Positions 16,800-25,074 of a stretch of DNA of 64,000 bases are shown here, in pieces; within the stretch, counting starts at the first letter, position 1, and every line of letters begins with the position of its first letter. The stretch lies in NCBI GenBank assembly GCA_046704745.1, contig JBJKRL010000024.1:178059-242058 (forward strand), in the 5' to 3' direction. Both the position numbers and the translations under genes were made by a program. Source of the stretch: CAWGGS01 sp046704745 (GTDB taxonomy: Bacteria > Desulfobacterota > Desulfobulbia > Desulfobulbales > Desulfocapsaceae). The notes beneath the pieces were generated by a model that ran no database searches, was not told the DNA's origin, and saw only the letters and a program-made list of their open reading frames with translations.

Positions 16800-17650
16800 G
16801 AGTGGTGGAAAGCGTTGATGCGTTGACCCCAATTATCACCTCCTGGAAAACCAAGGGACACGTCATAGGATTGGTTCCGACCATGGGATGGTTTCATCGC
16901 GGTCATCTCGCCTTGATGGAGACGATGAGACAAAAGGTGGACAAAGTGGTGGTAAGCCTCTTTATCAATCCCAAACAGTTTGGAGCCGGCGAGGATCTTA
17001 CCACCTATCCCCATGATCTGGAAAGAGACCGGCTTCTAGCCGAAAAAACAGGTATAGATGTATTGTTTGCCCCTATTGTCGATGAGATATATCCTGAGGG
17101 TTTTCAAACGACCATCTGTGTTAAAGAGATTACGAAGGTATTATGCGGTGCCTCCCGTCCCGGCCATTTCGATGGTGTGGCAACGGTGGTATCAAAGTTT
17201 TTTAACATAGTTCAGCCTCAAAAAGTGATCTTTGGGGAAAAAGACTATCAACAATTGGCAATGATTCGTAGGATGGTCAAAGATTTAAATTTTAATATCG
17301 AAGTGTTAGGACACCCAATCGTCCGCGAAGAGGATGGTCTTGCCATGAGTTCCAGAAATACCTACTTAAAACAGGAAGAGAGGCGGAACGCTCTGTGCTT
17401 GTATAAATCGATTCAGTATGCAAAGGCAATAACACAAAAAACGAAAAGCAGATTGCGATCAGCTGAAATCATAGAAGAGGTAAAAGGTATAATTAATACA
17501 ACTCCCGGTTGCGTCGTGGATTATGTTGAAATCATAGACAAAGACACTCTTCTACCTTCGGAATTCATAAGCTCAAACAGTCTCATTGCAATGGCTGTTA
17601 AGGTGGGAGGCAGGGTCCGGCTTATAGATAATGCTTTACTGGGGATATGA
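16796..17650 (+). CDS. panC: Pantothenate synthetase
   Basis: PanC ligates pantoate and beta-alanine with ATP. VPTMGWFHRGHLALM holds the HxGH nucleotidyl-transfer motif, SLFINPKQFGAGEDLTTYP, RPGHFDGVATVVSKFFNI, FGEKDYQQLAMIRRMV, and the KMSKS-equivalent LAMSSRNTYL follow. 284 aa. Normally the first motif reads MGALHEGH; here Trp-Phe and Arg replace Ala-Leu and Glu, a tolerated variation. It is coupled to the upstream TPR gene by an ATGA overlap, and panD follows. Confidence 0.96.
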   Translation: MRVVESVDALTPIITSWKTKGHVIGLVPTMGWFHRGHLALMETMRQKVDKVVVSLFINPKQFGAGEDLTTYPHDLERDRLLAEKTGIDVLFAPIVDEIYPEGFQTTICVKEITKVLCGASRPGHFDGVATVVSKFFNIVQPQKVIFGEKDYQQLAMIRRMVKDLNFNIEVLGHPIVREEDGLAMSSRNTYLKQEERRNALCLYKSIQYAKAITQKTKSRLRSAEIIEEVKGIINTTPGCVVDYVEIIDKDTLLPSEFISSNSLIAMAVKVGGRVRLIDNALLGI

Positions 17651-17765
17651 TTTTGATGGATTTATCAACAAAAATATGAAGGCTGTGCTTATCGTTTGGT
17701 AAAAACAGTTTATTGTCTACCAAGAGATAGAGGGATAAACCTTAACAAGTTTAAAGTGTAGAGTG

Positions 17766-18128
17766 ATGTTGAAACAAATGTTGAACGCCAAAATTCATCG
17801 GGCAACCGTGACAGAGGCAAATCTCGAATATGAGGGAAGTTTGACCATCGACCGAGATCTTATGGAGGCCGTTGGAATTATCCCTTTTGAAAGGATCAAA
17901 GTCTATAACATACATAATGGTGAGCGCTTCGATACATATGCGATAGATGGTGCCCGCGGTTCAGGTACGATTGGTCTCAATGGTGCGGCTGCTCGCAAGG
18001 GGATGAAAGGTGATCTAATCATTATTGTTACCTATGGAACCTATACTGAAAAAGAGTTGGAAACCTACCATCCGCGAATCATTTTGCTTGATGAGCAGAA
18101 CAGGATTAAAGAGATGCTGACAAAATAA
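17766..18128 (+). CDS. panD: Aspartate 1-decarboxylase proenzyme
   Basis: PanD makes beta-alanine from aspartate, feeding PanC immediately upstream. MLNAKIHRATVTEANLEYEGSLTID contains the self-cleavage site Gly24-Ser25, whose Ser becomes the pyruvoyl cofactor. Later motifs are YNIHNGERFDTYAI and GTIGLNGAAARKG. ATG 17766 puts Ser at the canonical position 25; the overlapping GTG at 17763 is unlikely. 120 aa. Confidence 0.96.
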   Translation: MLKQMLNAKIHRATVTEANLEYEGSLTIDRDLMEAVGIIPFERIKVYNIHNGERFDTYAIDGARGSGTIGLNGAAARKGMKGDLIIIVTYGTYTEKELETYHPRIILLDEQNRIKEMLTK

Positions 18129-18359
18129 ATTGGGCAGCTCTACTATCGTAATAACTGACACTCTCAAGTACCAAACTGAGTAGCAATCAAAAAATACCTG
18201 CAGGCGATCAATGTGAAAAAAAGGAGATTGGCCGATTCCACCTATTTTTTTTCTCCATCCTTTCCGGATTAACATTCTATAACACTATATTTCAACTTTA
18301 ATGCTTGGTATTTTTGTTGCAATTTCGAGGTGATCAACAGACAAGTTGTCTGCTGGAAA

Positions 18360-18438
18360 GAATTCAGGAGCCGGGAGCCAGATTACTTGATTTCAAAAGG
18401 TTTTCTCATGAATTCTGACTCCTGGATTCTGGCTCCTT
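18360..18438 (+). repeat. Imperfect inverted repeat of the AGGAGCC/GGCTCCT type
   Basis: GAATTCAGGAGCCGGGAGCCAG (18360-18381) is followed about 28 bases later by an inverted version starting GAATTCTGACTCCTGG (18410) and ending CTGGCTCCTT (18438). The arms are built from the same short AGGAGYCAG unit. This resembles short repeat debris and has no coding potential. Confidence 0.5.
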
Positions 18439-18709
18439 GTGAACTAACTTCAGGAAGACCCCAAAATTGGATAGTATTCCAAATTATTACACAACCCGGA
18501 ATGTTGAGACTATATTTTTATACTATTTTTATTTTAGCCCCAAGGGTCTGCCTGATTTCCGCAACCAAGACATTTTCCCCGGATACTGAGAGGGCAAAGA
18601 ACTGGAAGAGGAAGATTTTTTCTTCCTGATAACTCAAGCAGTTTCTTCTTCTCCCCCTCCCACGGCCGGTCACGAAAAGGGCCTCCTCTTCACCTTTAAG
18701 ATAGTCTGA

Positions 18710-19138
18710 TCAGATTCTCTCGACTGTTTCAAGGATCAATCCGGTAATTCTTGCTATAAAATCTGAGTCGATTCCGTGTTCTGCTCTCAGCCGGAAACAT
18801 TGGATTCTTTGGGAATCCGGTTGGTTCTGGAGCTTTTTCAGCAAAAGTCGTAACGATTCTTTGACCATGCCTCTTATGAAGTGTTGTGTTTTCAAACTAA
18901 GGTTCTTAGTTAAAAGAGGATTGAATATTCTTCTTAAAAGGGATAGATTGGGAACGATTTGCTTGCAACTTGGATGTTGTTTATGAGAATGCCTCCAAAT
19001 TTTGTATAAAAGGATTGATTTTTTGTCAAATAAAGAGTTAAAGCTCTGGAGTATCTTTGAAATTTGTCGGATTGGCAATTCGTCTCTCCACCGTCGGTTC
19101 AGCGTTGCAACTCGTTGATTATTCTTGTTGCCCCTGCA
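18710..19138 (-). pseudogene. Possible gene remnant, unrecognised
   Basis: A basic minus-strand frame stays open from a TAA near 19143 down to the stop at 18710. The only in-frame start I find is TTG 19078, which lies in the middle of the most protein-like part (RVATLNRRWRDELPIRQISK). The lack of an ATG and ribosome-binding site and an Arg/Lys/Leu-rich composition suggest a decayed gene or a chance frame. I do not recognise a family. Confidence 0.25.
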
Positions 19139-19247
19139 TTTATCTCGGGGTTTTTAAGAGCTTATCATATTTCAGATGGGCGCGGGGATGAAATGTTGCC
19201 GTAAAGCAATTTGAAAAGAATTTTTGGGAATTTCGCAGGAAATCTGG

Positions 19248-21188
19248 ATGGATAAGATCAAAGTCACATTTCTCCCCCACGATAGAACTATTGAAGTTTA
19301 CACTGGAGAAAGCCTTATACGGGCGGCTATGGCCGCTGGTGTCCATGTGAATGCTTCCTGCGGCGGTGAAGGTGTTTGTGGAAAATGCAGGGTACAGATC
19401 GAAGAGGGAGAAGTTGAGGGTGGCATTACTGAACGTTTAAGTGCCGCCGATCTTGAAAACGGTTATCGACTTGCCTGCTTAAGCAAATTGACCTCAGATG
19501 TAATCGTCAGAATTCCTGTTGAATCCTCTATAGATACGGCTGCCCTGAGGCGACAATACACCCCACGTCAAACTGCTCGTATCAAGATCACGGACATCAG
19601 TACCTTAAAAGAACAGGGACTTTTCATCGCTCCGGTTGTCAAGACCTATGTGGAACTCGATCCCCCGGACACAAAAGATAATCTACCCGATGTCACAAGG
19701 CTTATAAGGACTCTGAATAAGACAGGTGATTGGCATAAACTGGAACTCGCTTTGCCGGTCATTAGAAAGCTTCCCGGTATTTTAAGAGAAAGTAATTTTA
19801 AGGTAACCGTTACCATTGTTAAAGCGGTAAGGAACGGAGGGAAAAACCGCATCATCAATATCCAACCCGGCGACACTACGATGCAGAATTATGCCGTTGC
19901 AATGGATATCGGTACGACAACCATCTACGGACAGCTCATAAACCTGGAAACAGGTGAATCGTTGTCGGAATTTGGTGATTTTAACGGGCAGATCAGTTAC
20001 GGTGAAGATGTTATTAGTAGAATAATGTTTGCCGAAAAGCCGGGTGGGCTGGTTAAGCTTCAGGAGGTTGTCGTTGCAAGTATCAATAAGATCCTGAGCA
20101 GGATGATAGCTCAGGCAAAAATCGATCGGGAAAATATTTCAACTATCACTCTGGCAGGAAATACAACAATGACCCAGCTCCTGCTCCAGATTGATCCACG
20201 CTATATACGCAGATCACCTTATGTTCCTGCCTCAACCCTTTACCCGCCATTCAGCGCTTTATCCATCGGCATCGACCTCGATGAACATGTTACCGCTCTT
20301 CTCTTTCCGGAAATCTCAAGCTACGTTGGAGGGGACATTGTTGCCGGAGTCATGGGATCGGGAATGTATAGAAGCGAGGAACTCGTTTTGTTTATGGATA
20401 TCGGTACCAATGCTGAGATTGTGATCGGCAATAAAGACTGGCTGGCATGCGCGGCATGCTCCGCCGGTCCCGCATTCGAGGGTGGCGGCGTTGAATTCGG
20501 AATGCGAGCCGCCAAAGGTGCCATCGAAGATTTCTCCGTTGATCCGGTCACCTACGAACCGATGATCGTAACCATCGGCAATGTCCGGCCAAAAGGGATC
20601 TGCGGTTCCGGTCTGATTACGATGATTGCGGTAATGTTTGAAAACGGAGTAATAGACAACCGGGGTAAATTCAATAGAAGTCTTGGTACAAAAAGGATTC
20701 GTGAAAACAATGGCGTCTGGGAATACGTTGTTGTTTGGAAAGACGAAACCCAGATAGATCGGGATATAGCATTGAATGAACTGGATATTGATAATCTTAT
20801 TCGTGCAAAAGGAGCTATTTACAGCGGCTGTATGACTCTCTTGGAAGAGGTGGGCCTTTCCGTAGAAATGATTGAGCATATCATTTTAGCTGGCGGATTC
20901 GGAAGTTATATTGATCTTGAACGGGCTATGACCATCGGACTTTTGCCCGAAACTGATCCGGATCGTGTTACCTATATTGGTAACGGCTCGCTTTTGGGGG
21001 CCAGGATGAGTTCTCTTACCAACAAGATTCGTCAGGATGTGATTGAGGTTACTCGTAGGATGACGAATTTTGAGCTTTCGGAAACCCCATCCTATATGAA
21101 TAATTACGTAGCTGCGATGTTTATACCGCATACGGAAATCAATAAATTTCCTCGGTTGCAGAAACGAATGAGTGAAAGGAATAAATAA
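19248..21188 (+). CDS. ATP-dependent reductive activator of corrinoid protein (RACo)
   Basis: 646 aa. An N-terminal plant-type [2Fe-2S] ferredoxin domain has Cys38, Cys44, Cys47 and Cys77. It is followed by a linker and a C-terminal ASKHA ATPase domain with AMDIGTTTIYGQLI, LAGNTTMTQLLL, FMDIGTNAEIVIG, GPAFEGGGVEFGMRA and ILAGGFGSYIDLERA. This is the RamA/RACo (DUF4445) architecture: ATP hydrolysis drives reduction of Co(II) corrinoid back to Co(I). Its place directly upstream of acsD points to AcsCD (CFeSP) as substrate. ATG 19248 with AGGA seven bases before is preferred to the in-frame TTG at 19224. Confidence 0.93.
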   Translation: MDKIKVTFLPHDRTIEVYTGESLIRAAMAAGVHVNASCGGEGVCGKCRVQIEEGEVEGGITERLSAADLENGYRLACLSKLTSDVIVRIPVESSIDTAALRRQYTPRQTARIKITDISTLKEQGLFIAPVVKTYVELDPPDTKDNLPDVTRLIRTLNKTGDWHKLELALPVIRKLPGILRESNFKVTVTIVKAVRNGGKNRIINIQPGDTTMQNYAVAMDIGTTTIYGQLINLETGESLSEFGDFNGQISYGEDVISRIMFAEKPGGLVKLQEVVVASINKILSRMIAQAKIDRENISTITLAGNTTMTQLLLQIDPRYIRRSPYVPASTLYPPFSALSIGIDLDEHVTALLFPEISSYVGGDIVAGVMGSGMYRSEELVLFMDIGTNAEIVIGNKDWLACAACSAGPAFEGGGVEFGMRAAKGAIEDFSVDPVTYEPMIVTIGNVRPKGICGSGLITMIAVMFENGVIDNRGKFNRSLGTKRIRENNGVWEYVVVWKDETQIDRDIALNELDIDNLIRAKGAIYSGCMTLLEEVGLSVEMIEHIILAGGFGSYIDLERAMTIGLLPETDPDRVTYIGNGSLLGARMSSLTNKIRQDVIEVTRRMTNFELSETPSYMNNYVAAMFIPHTEINKFPRLQKRMSERNK

Positions 21189-21253
21189 TTTTCAGATACG
21201 GATACACTACTAAGCTTTTTGTAACAATATGAGTTGGAATCATTATGAAAAGG

Positions 21254-21318
21254 GAAGGTTATTGCTGTAAGCGCTGATCGGTACTTTAGAAAACCGTAAG
21301 ATCCGGGCAACAACCTTC
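21254..21318 (+). other. Structured leader hairpin before acsD
   Basis: GAAGGTTATTGC (21254-21265) pairs with GCAACAACCTTC (21307-21318), 11 of 12 positions as standard pairs plus one mismatch. Inside, CGGT (21279-21282) pairs with ACCG (21293-21296). The structure ends 21 bases before the AAGGAGG of acsD. No T-run follows. It may be an mRNA-stability or regulatory leader; it matches no riboswitch I can name. Confidence 0.5.
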
Positions 21319-21351
21319 TGGAGACTAATTTTCACCTGTAAGGAGGCTAAC

Positions 21352-22920
21352 GTGGGATTTGAAATTAAGAAGGAATCCTATTCCGGCGGCATCAAAGAAA
21401 TTTCCATTGGTAAGGGAGCTTCTGCCATCAAGGTTGGTGGTGAAACATGCTTCCCTTTCTATACCTTCGAAGGGAACATGCCCAATAAACCGGTCATCGC
21501 CATGGAAATCTGGGATATGGAGCCAGAAGATTGGCCTGAGCCGGCACTCGTCCCATTCAAAGACGTTGTTTCTGACCCTGCAGCCTGGGCAAAAAAATGC
21601 GTTTCCGATTTTGGCGCCGAGATGATTGTTCTGCAGTTAAAAAGTGTCGATCCTAATGACAAGGACGCAAGTCCTGGGTCAGCCGCCGAAACGGTAAAAA
21701 AAGTGTTGGCAGCCATTGATGTACCGCTGATCGTCTGGGGATGTGCCAACCCGGCAAAAGACGAAGCTGTTTTTAAAGCCATAGCAGAAGCATGCCAGGG
21801 AGAAAACCTGACTCTCGGGCCGGTTGAAGAAAAGAATTACAAGGGTATCGGTGCTGCTGCAATGGGTTACGGTCATGCCGTTATCTCATCTTCTCCAATC
21901 GATGTCAATTTAGCAAAACAGATCAACATTCTTCTCGAAAATCTCGGTATGCCGATGGACAGAGTGATTGTTGATCCCACCACCGGCGGTCTTGGATACG
22001 GTTTGGAATATTCCTACTCGGTTATGGAGCGCCTGACTCTGGCAGCTATGAGCCAGGGAGATGATAAACTTCAGTTTCCGATGATCAACAACCTCGGCAA
22101 TGAGGTGTGGAAATGTAAGGAAGCCCGCCAGACCGTTAATGATGCACCTCTTTTGGGAGATCCTGAACGACGTGGTATCTTGATGGAGGCGGTTGGTGCT
22201 GTTTCCTACCTGTTGGCAGGTTCCAATATCCTGATTATGCGCCACCCTGAATCCATTCGCTTGGCTAAGAGTTTTATTAACATTCTGGCGGAAGGTGGAT
22301 CTGCAAATGATGCGGCTCCGATTTCCAAGAAAATGGCAGATGTTAAAATCGACTTTGCATCGCTTGCTCCTGCATTGGATCTGACAATTGAGGAAGAGGC
22401 AAAGAAAGCCGCTCCAGCCGCTGCCAAGCCTGCTGCACCGGCAGCCGCTAAGTCTGCTGCACCGGCAGCTGCCAAGCCTGCTGCAAAGAAAGAAGAGGCT
22501 GCTCCTGCACCCAAGGCCGAGGCTAAAGCCGAACCTGCTGTAGATCCTGCCGCCGCAGCCAAAGCAAAAGCCGAAGCCGAGGCAAAAGCCAAAGCTGATG
22601 CAGAAGCTAAAGCCGCAGCAGATGCCAAGGCAAAAGCCGAAGCAGAAGTAAAAGCCAAAGCTAATGCCGAAGCCAAAGCAAAAGCCGATGCAGAAGCTAA
22701 AACAGCAGCAGAGGCAAAAGCTGCAGCAGATGCCAAGGCTGCCAGAGAAGCTGAAGAAAAGGCAATCAGAGATCAACGTGCAAAAGAGCGGAAAGAAGCT
22801 ACTGCAAATAGAAAAGAAGGGGTCACCGCAACATCTGCGACACCTGATGACGTTCAGTTGACCGAACAGGAAAAGATTATCGCAATGCTGAATAGATTCC
22901 ATAAACGACATGTCGCCTGA
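21352..22920 (+). CDS. acsD: Corrinoid iron-sulfur protein small subunit with Ala/Lys-rich tail
   Basis: Residues 1 to ~347 are the small, TIM-barrel subunit of CFeSP (CdhD/AcsD), which with AcsC binds the corrinoid that carries the methyl group to acetyl-CoA synthase. Typical stretches are FPFYTFEGNMPNKPVIAMEI, PLIVWGCANPAKD, VIVDPTTGGLGYGLEYSYSVMER and PLLGDPERRGILMEA. Known AcsD proteins end about there; here ~170 more residues follow. The tail is Ala/Pro/Lys-rich (350-390), then an Ala/Lys/Glu/Asp helix-prone repeat (to ~480), then a short folded-looking end (EQEKIIAMLNRFHKRH). The start is GTG 21352 with a perfect AAGGAGG. Confidence 0.93.
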   Translation: MGFEIKKESYSGGIKEISIGKGASAIKVGGETCFPFYTFEGNMPNKPVIAMEIWDMEPEDWPEPALVPFKDVVSDPAAWAKKCVSDFGAEMIVLQLKSVDPNDKDASPGSAAETVKKVLAAIDVPLIVWGCANPAKDEAVFKAIAEACQGENLTLGPVEEKNYKGIGAAAMGYGHAVISSSPIDVNLAKQINILLENLGMPMDRVIVDPTTGGLGYGLEYSYSVMERLTLAAMSQGDDKLQFPMINNLGNEVWKCKEARQTVNDAPLLGDPERRGILMEAVGAVSYLLAGSNILIMRHPESIRLAKSFINILAEGGSANDAAPISKKMADVKIDFASLAPALDLTIEEEAKKAAPAAAKPAAPAAAKSAAPAAAKPAAKKEEAAPAPKAEAKAEPAVDPAAAAKAKAEAEAKAKADAEAKAAADAKAKAEAEVKAKANAEAKAKADAEAKTAAEAKAAADAKAAREAEEKAIRDQRAKERKEATANRKEGVTATSATPDDVQLTEQEKIIAMLNRFHKRHVA

Positions 22921-22991
22921 GAACTTTCCTGCAAGTATTTGAAAAGTTACAGGTGATATTTAAAGAAAATATCTTGAGGAGGGAACCTCTA

Positions 22992-25022
22992 ATGGCAGAA
23001 GTAACAAAAACGAGTGCTGCAAAAGCTCCGAAACTAGCTGACCCAATGGAAGCATCCATTGACGTATCAACACAGGAGATGATTCTACGCGCCCAAAAGC
23101 TGCAGATCGAAACCGTATTCGATCGTGCCGTCACCATGAAACCCTGCGCCATCGGTCTGCAGGGAATCTGTTGTAAAAACTGTGCTATGGGCCCATGCCG
23201 ACTACCGCTGCCCAAAGACGGAATACAAGGTGAGGACACCCGTAAAGGCCTTTGCGGTGCTACTGCAAACACCATTGCTGCCCGAAACTTTGCCAGGATG
23301 GTGGCTGCCGGTGCCGCCGCTCACTCCGACCATGGACGTGGTGTAGCAGAAGTCTTCCTGTCGGTCGCCAGAAAGGAAACTGATGATTACAAGATCAAAG
23401 ATCCTGCGAGACTGATCCAGATCGCCCCCTACTTTGGGGTGGAGACCACCGTTGAAGTCGACGGCAAGACCATGGATAGATCAATAGATGAGATAGCTCT
23501 TGCAGTGGCTGAGAAAGCCGTTGAAGAGTGGGGTAAACCAGAAGGCGTTTGTTCCTATCTGAAAAGGGCACCCCAGCCTCTCTATGAAAAATGGGAAAAA
23601 CAAGGCGTGCTTCCGCGAAACATCGATCGCGAGATTGTTGAAATCATGCACCGAACCCACATGGGTGTGGATCAGGATTACAAAAATCTGACCAAACAGT
23701 GCACGCGCGCTTCACTTGCAGATGGCTGGGCAGGATCCATGATCGCAACCGATCTGCAGGATGTTATGTTCGGCTCTCCGTCTCCTCTTCAATCCGAGGC
23801 AGATCTCGGTATCATGAAAGCGGATCATGTCAATATCATCGTTCATGGTCACGAGCCGTTGCTGTCAGAAATGATCGTTGCCGCAGCCCAATCCCAGGAA
23901 ATGCTTGACTATGCTAAGGAAAAAGGTGCCAAAGGCATTCAGCTTGGTGGTATCTGTTGTACTGCTAACGAGATGCTGCAGCGTCACGGCATTCCGACCG
24001 CAGGAACATACCTGCAGCAGGAATTGGCTATAATCACCGGTGCCTGCGATGCTATGGTCGTGGATGTCCAGTGCATCTTCCAGAATCTTGCCAATGTCGC
24101 CAAGTGCTTCCATACCAAACTGATCACCACCCATCCGATTGCCAAGATGGAACAGGATAACGTCATCCATATACAGTTCGATGAGCACTATGCCATGCAG
24201 GATGCCAAACGCATCGTCAAGATGGCCATTGACAATTTCCAGAACCGTGGCGCCGATGTTATTATCCCACGTCAGAAAACGACCCAGATTGTCGGGTTTG
24301 GTGTCGAGTCCATCCAGTATCATCTGGGCGGTACCTTCCGCGGCAGCTACTACACCTTAAACGATAATATCATCAATGGCCGCATCCGCGGTGTTGCCGG
24401 TGTCGTCGGCTGTAACAATGCCAGAACCCAGCATAACAACGAGCATATCACTATTATCAAAGAGCTGATCAAAAATGACGTTCTGGTACTGACCACCGGA
24501 TGTAGCGCTATAGCCTGCGGTATCCATGGCCTGCTCACTCCTGGTTCCGCCGCCGTTCATTGCGGACCTGGCCTTGCCGAGGTCTGCGAGACCGTAGGTA
24601 TTCCTCCGGTTCTGCATCTTGGTTCCTGTGTCGACAACAGCCGTATTCTGCTGGCTGCAACAGAGGTCGTCAAAGCAGGCGGTCTTGGCAAGGATATCTG
24701 CGATCTGCCTGCAGCAGGTAGCGCACCCGAGTGGATGAGTGAAAAGGCCATCTCCATCGGCCATTACTTTGTTTCCTCCGGCGTTTATACGGTTTTCGGC
24801 TATCATATGCCGTTGGAAGGCGCACCTGTCTTCAAGGATCATCTGTATAAGGAGATGGAAGGAATCTACGGCGGTATGTGGGACTGCGAACCTGATCCCA
24901 TTAAACATGCCCATAAGATGATCGCCCATATCGACAAAAAGCGTAAAGAACTCGGCATCGACAAGGCCCGCGAGAGGGTTATGATGGATATGGCCGACAG
25001 ACAGAAACTCGGCATGGAATAA
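22992..25022 (+). CDS. acsA: Carbon monoxide dehydrogenase catalytic subunit (ACS-associated)
   Basis: A 676-aa Ni-Fe CODH that reduces CO2 to CO for acetyl-CoA synthesis, or the reverse. D-cluster Cys52 and Cys60 and B-cluster Cys61, Cys64, Cys69 and Cys88 are visible; the last spacing is 19 residues, longer than in the second CODH. C-cluster regions: VHGHEP (His ligand), GGICCTANE, VVGCNNAR, TTGCSAIACG and GSCVDNSR. ATG 22992 has GAGGAGGG upstream and removes a 13-residue extension of the longer frame. Location between acsD and acsB indicates that it is the subunit of the ACS complex. Confidence 0.96.
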   Translation: MAEVTKTSAAKAPKLADPMEASIDVSTQEMILRAQKLQIETVFDRAVTMKPCAIGLQGICCKNCAMGPCRLPLPKDGIQGEDTRKGLCGATANTIAARNFARMVAAGAAAHSDHGRGVAEVFLSVARKETDDYKIKDPARLIQIAPYFGVETTVEVDGKTMDRSIDEIALAVAEKAVEEWGKPEGVCSYLKRAPQPLYEKWEKQGVLPRNIDREIVEIMHRTHMGVDQDYKNLTKQCTRASLADGWAGSMIATDLQDVMFGSPSPLQSEADLGIMKADHVNIIVHGHEPLLSEMIVAAAQSQEMLDYAKEKGAKGIQLGGICCTANEMLQRHGIPTAGTYLQQELAIITGACDAMVVDVQCIFQNLANVAKCFHTKLITTHPIAKMEQDNVIHIQFDEHYAMQDAKRIVKMAIDNFQNRGADVIIPRQKTTQIVGFGVESIQYHLGGTFRGSYYTLNDNIINGRIRGVAGVVGCNNARTQHNNEHITIIKELIKNDVLVLTTGCSAIACGIHGLLTPGSAAVHCGPGLAEVCETVGIPPVLHLGSCVDNSRILLAATEVVKAGGLGKDICDLPAAGSAPEWMSEKAISIGHYFVSSGVYTVFGYHMPLEGAPVFKDHLYKEMEGIYGGMWDCEPDPIKHAHKMIAHIDKKRKELGIDKARERVMMDMADRQKLGME

Positions 25023-25074
25023 TACGAGTCGAAAAGAATACTATTTAAATATATCCTCAAAAAAGGAGGAACGC

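Larger units (their letters stand above)
18129..19247 (+). other. 1.1-kb gene-poor stretch
   Basis: No confident gene. The stretch holds an imperfect inverted repeat of GGAGCC-type sequence (18360-18438) and an unsupported minus-strand reading frame (18710 to about 19140). The remaining sequence has no recognisable protein, RNA or promoter that I can defend. Confidence 0.5.

Noticed and set aside
22206..22736. Long antisense frames across the acsD tail (Ala/Ser-rich).
   Set aside because: They are the by-product of repetitive GCN/AAR codons on the other strand, with no ribosome-binding site.
24721..24745. Ser in SAPEWMSEKA of AcsA versus Cys in CAPEWMSEKA of the second CODH, first suspected to be a lost nickel-cluster ligand.
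   Set aside because: By spacing from Cys481 of the second CODH, the C-cluster Cys is in the CVDNS motif, present in both proteins; Ser at the SAPE position is normal in CODHs.
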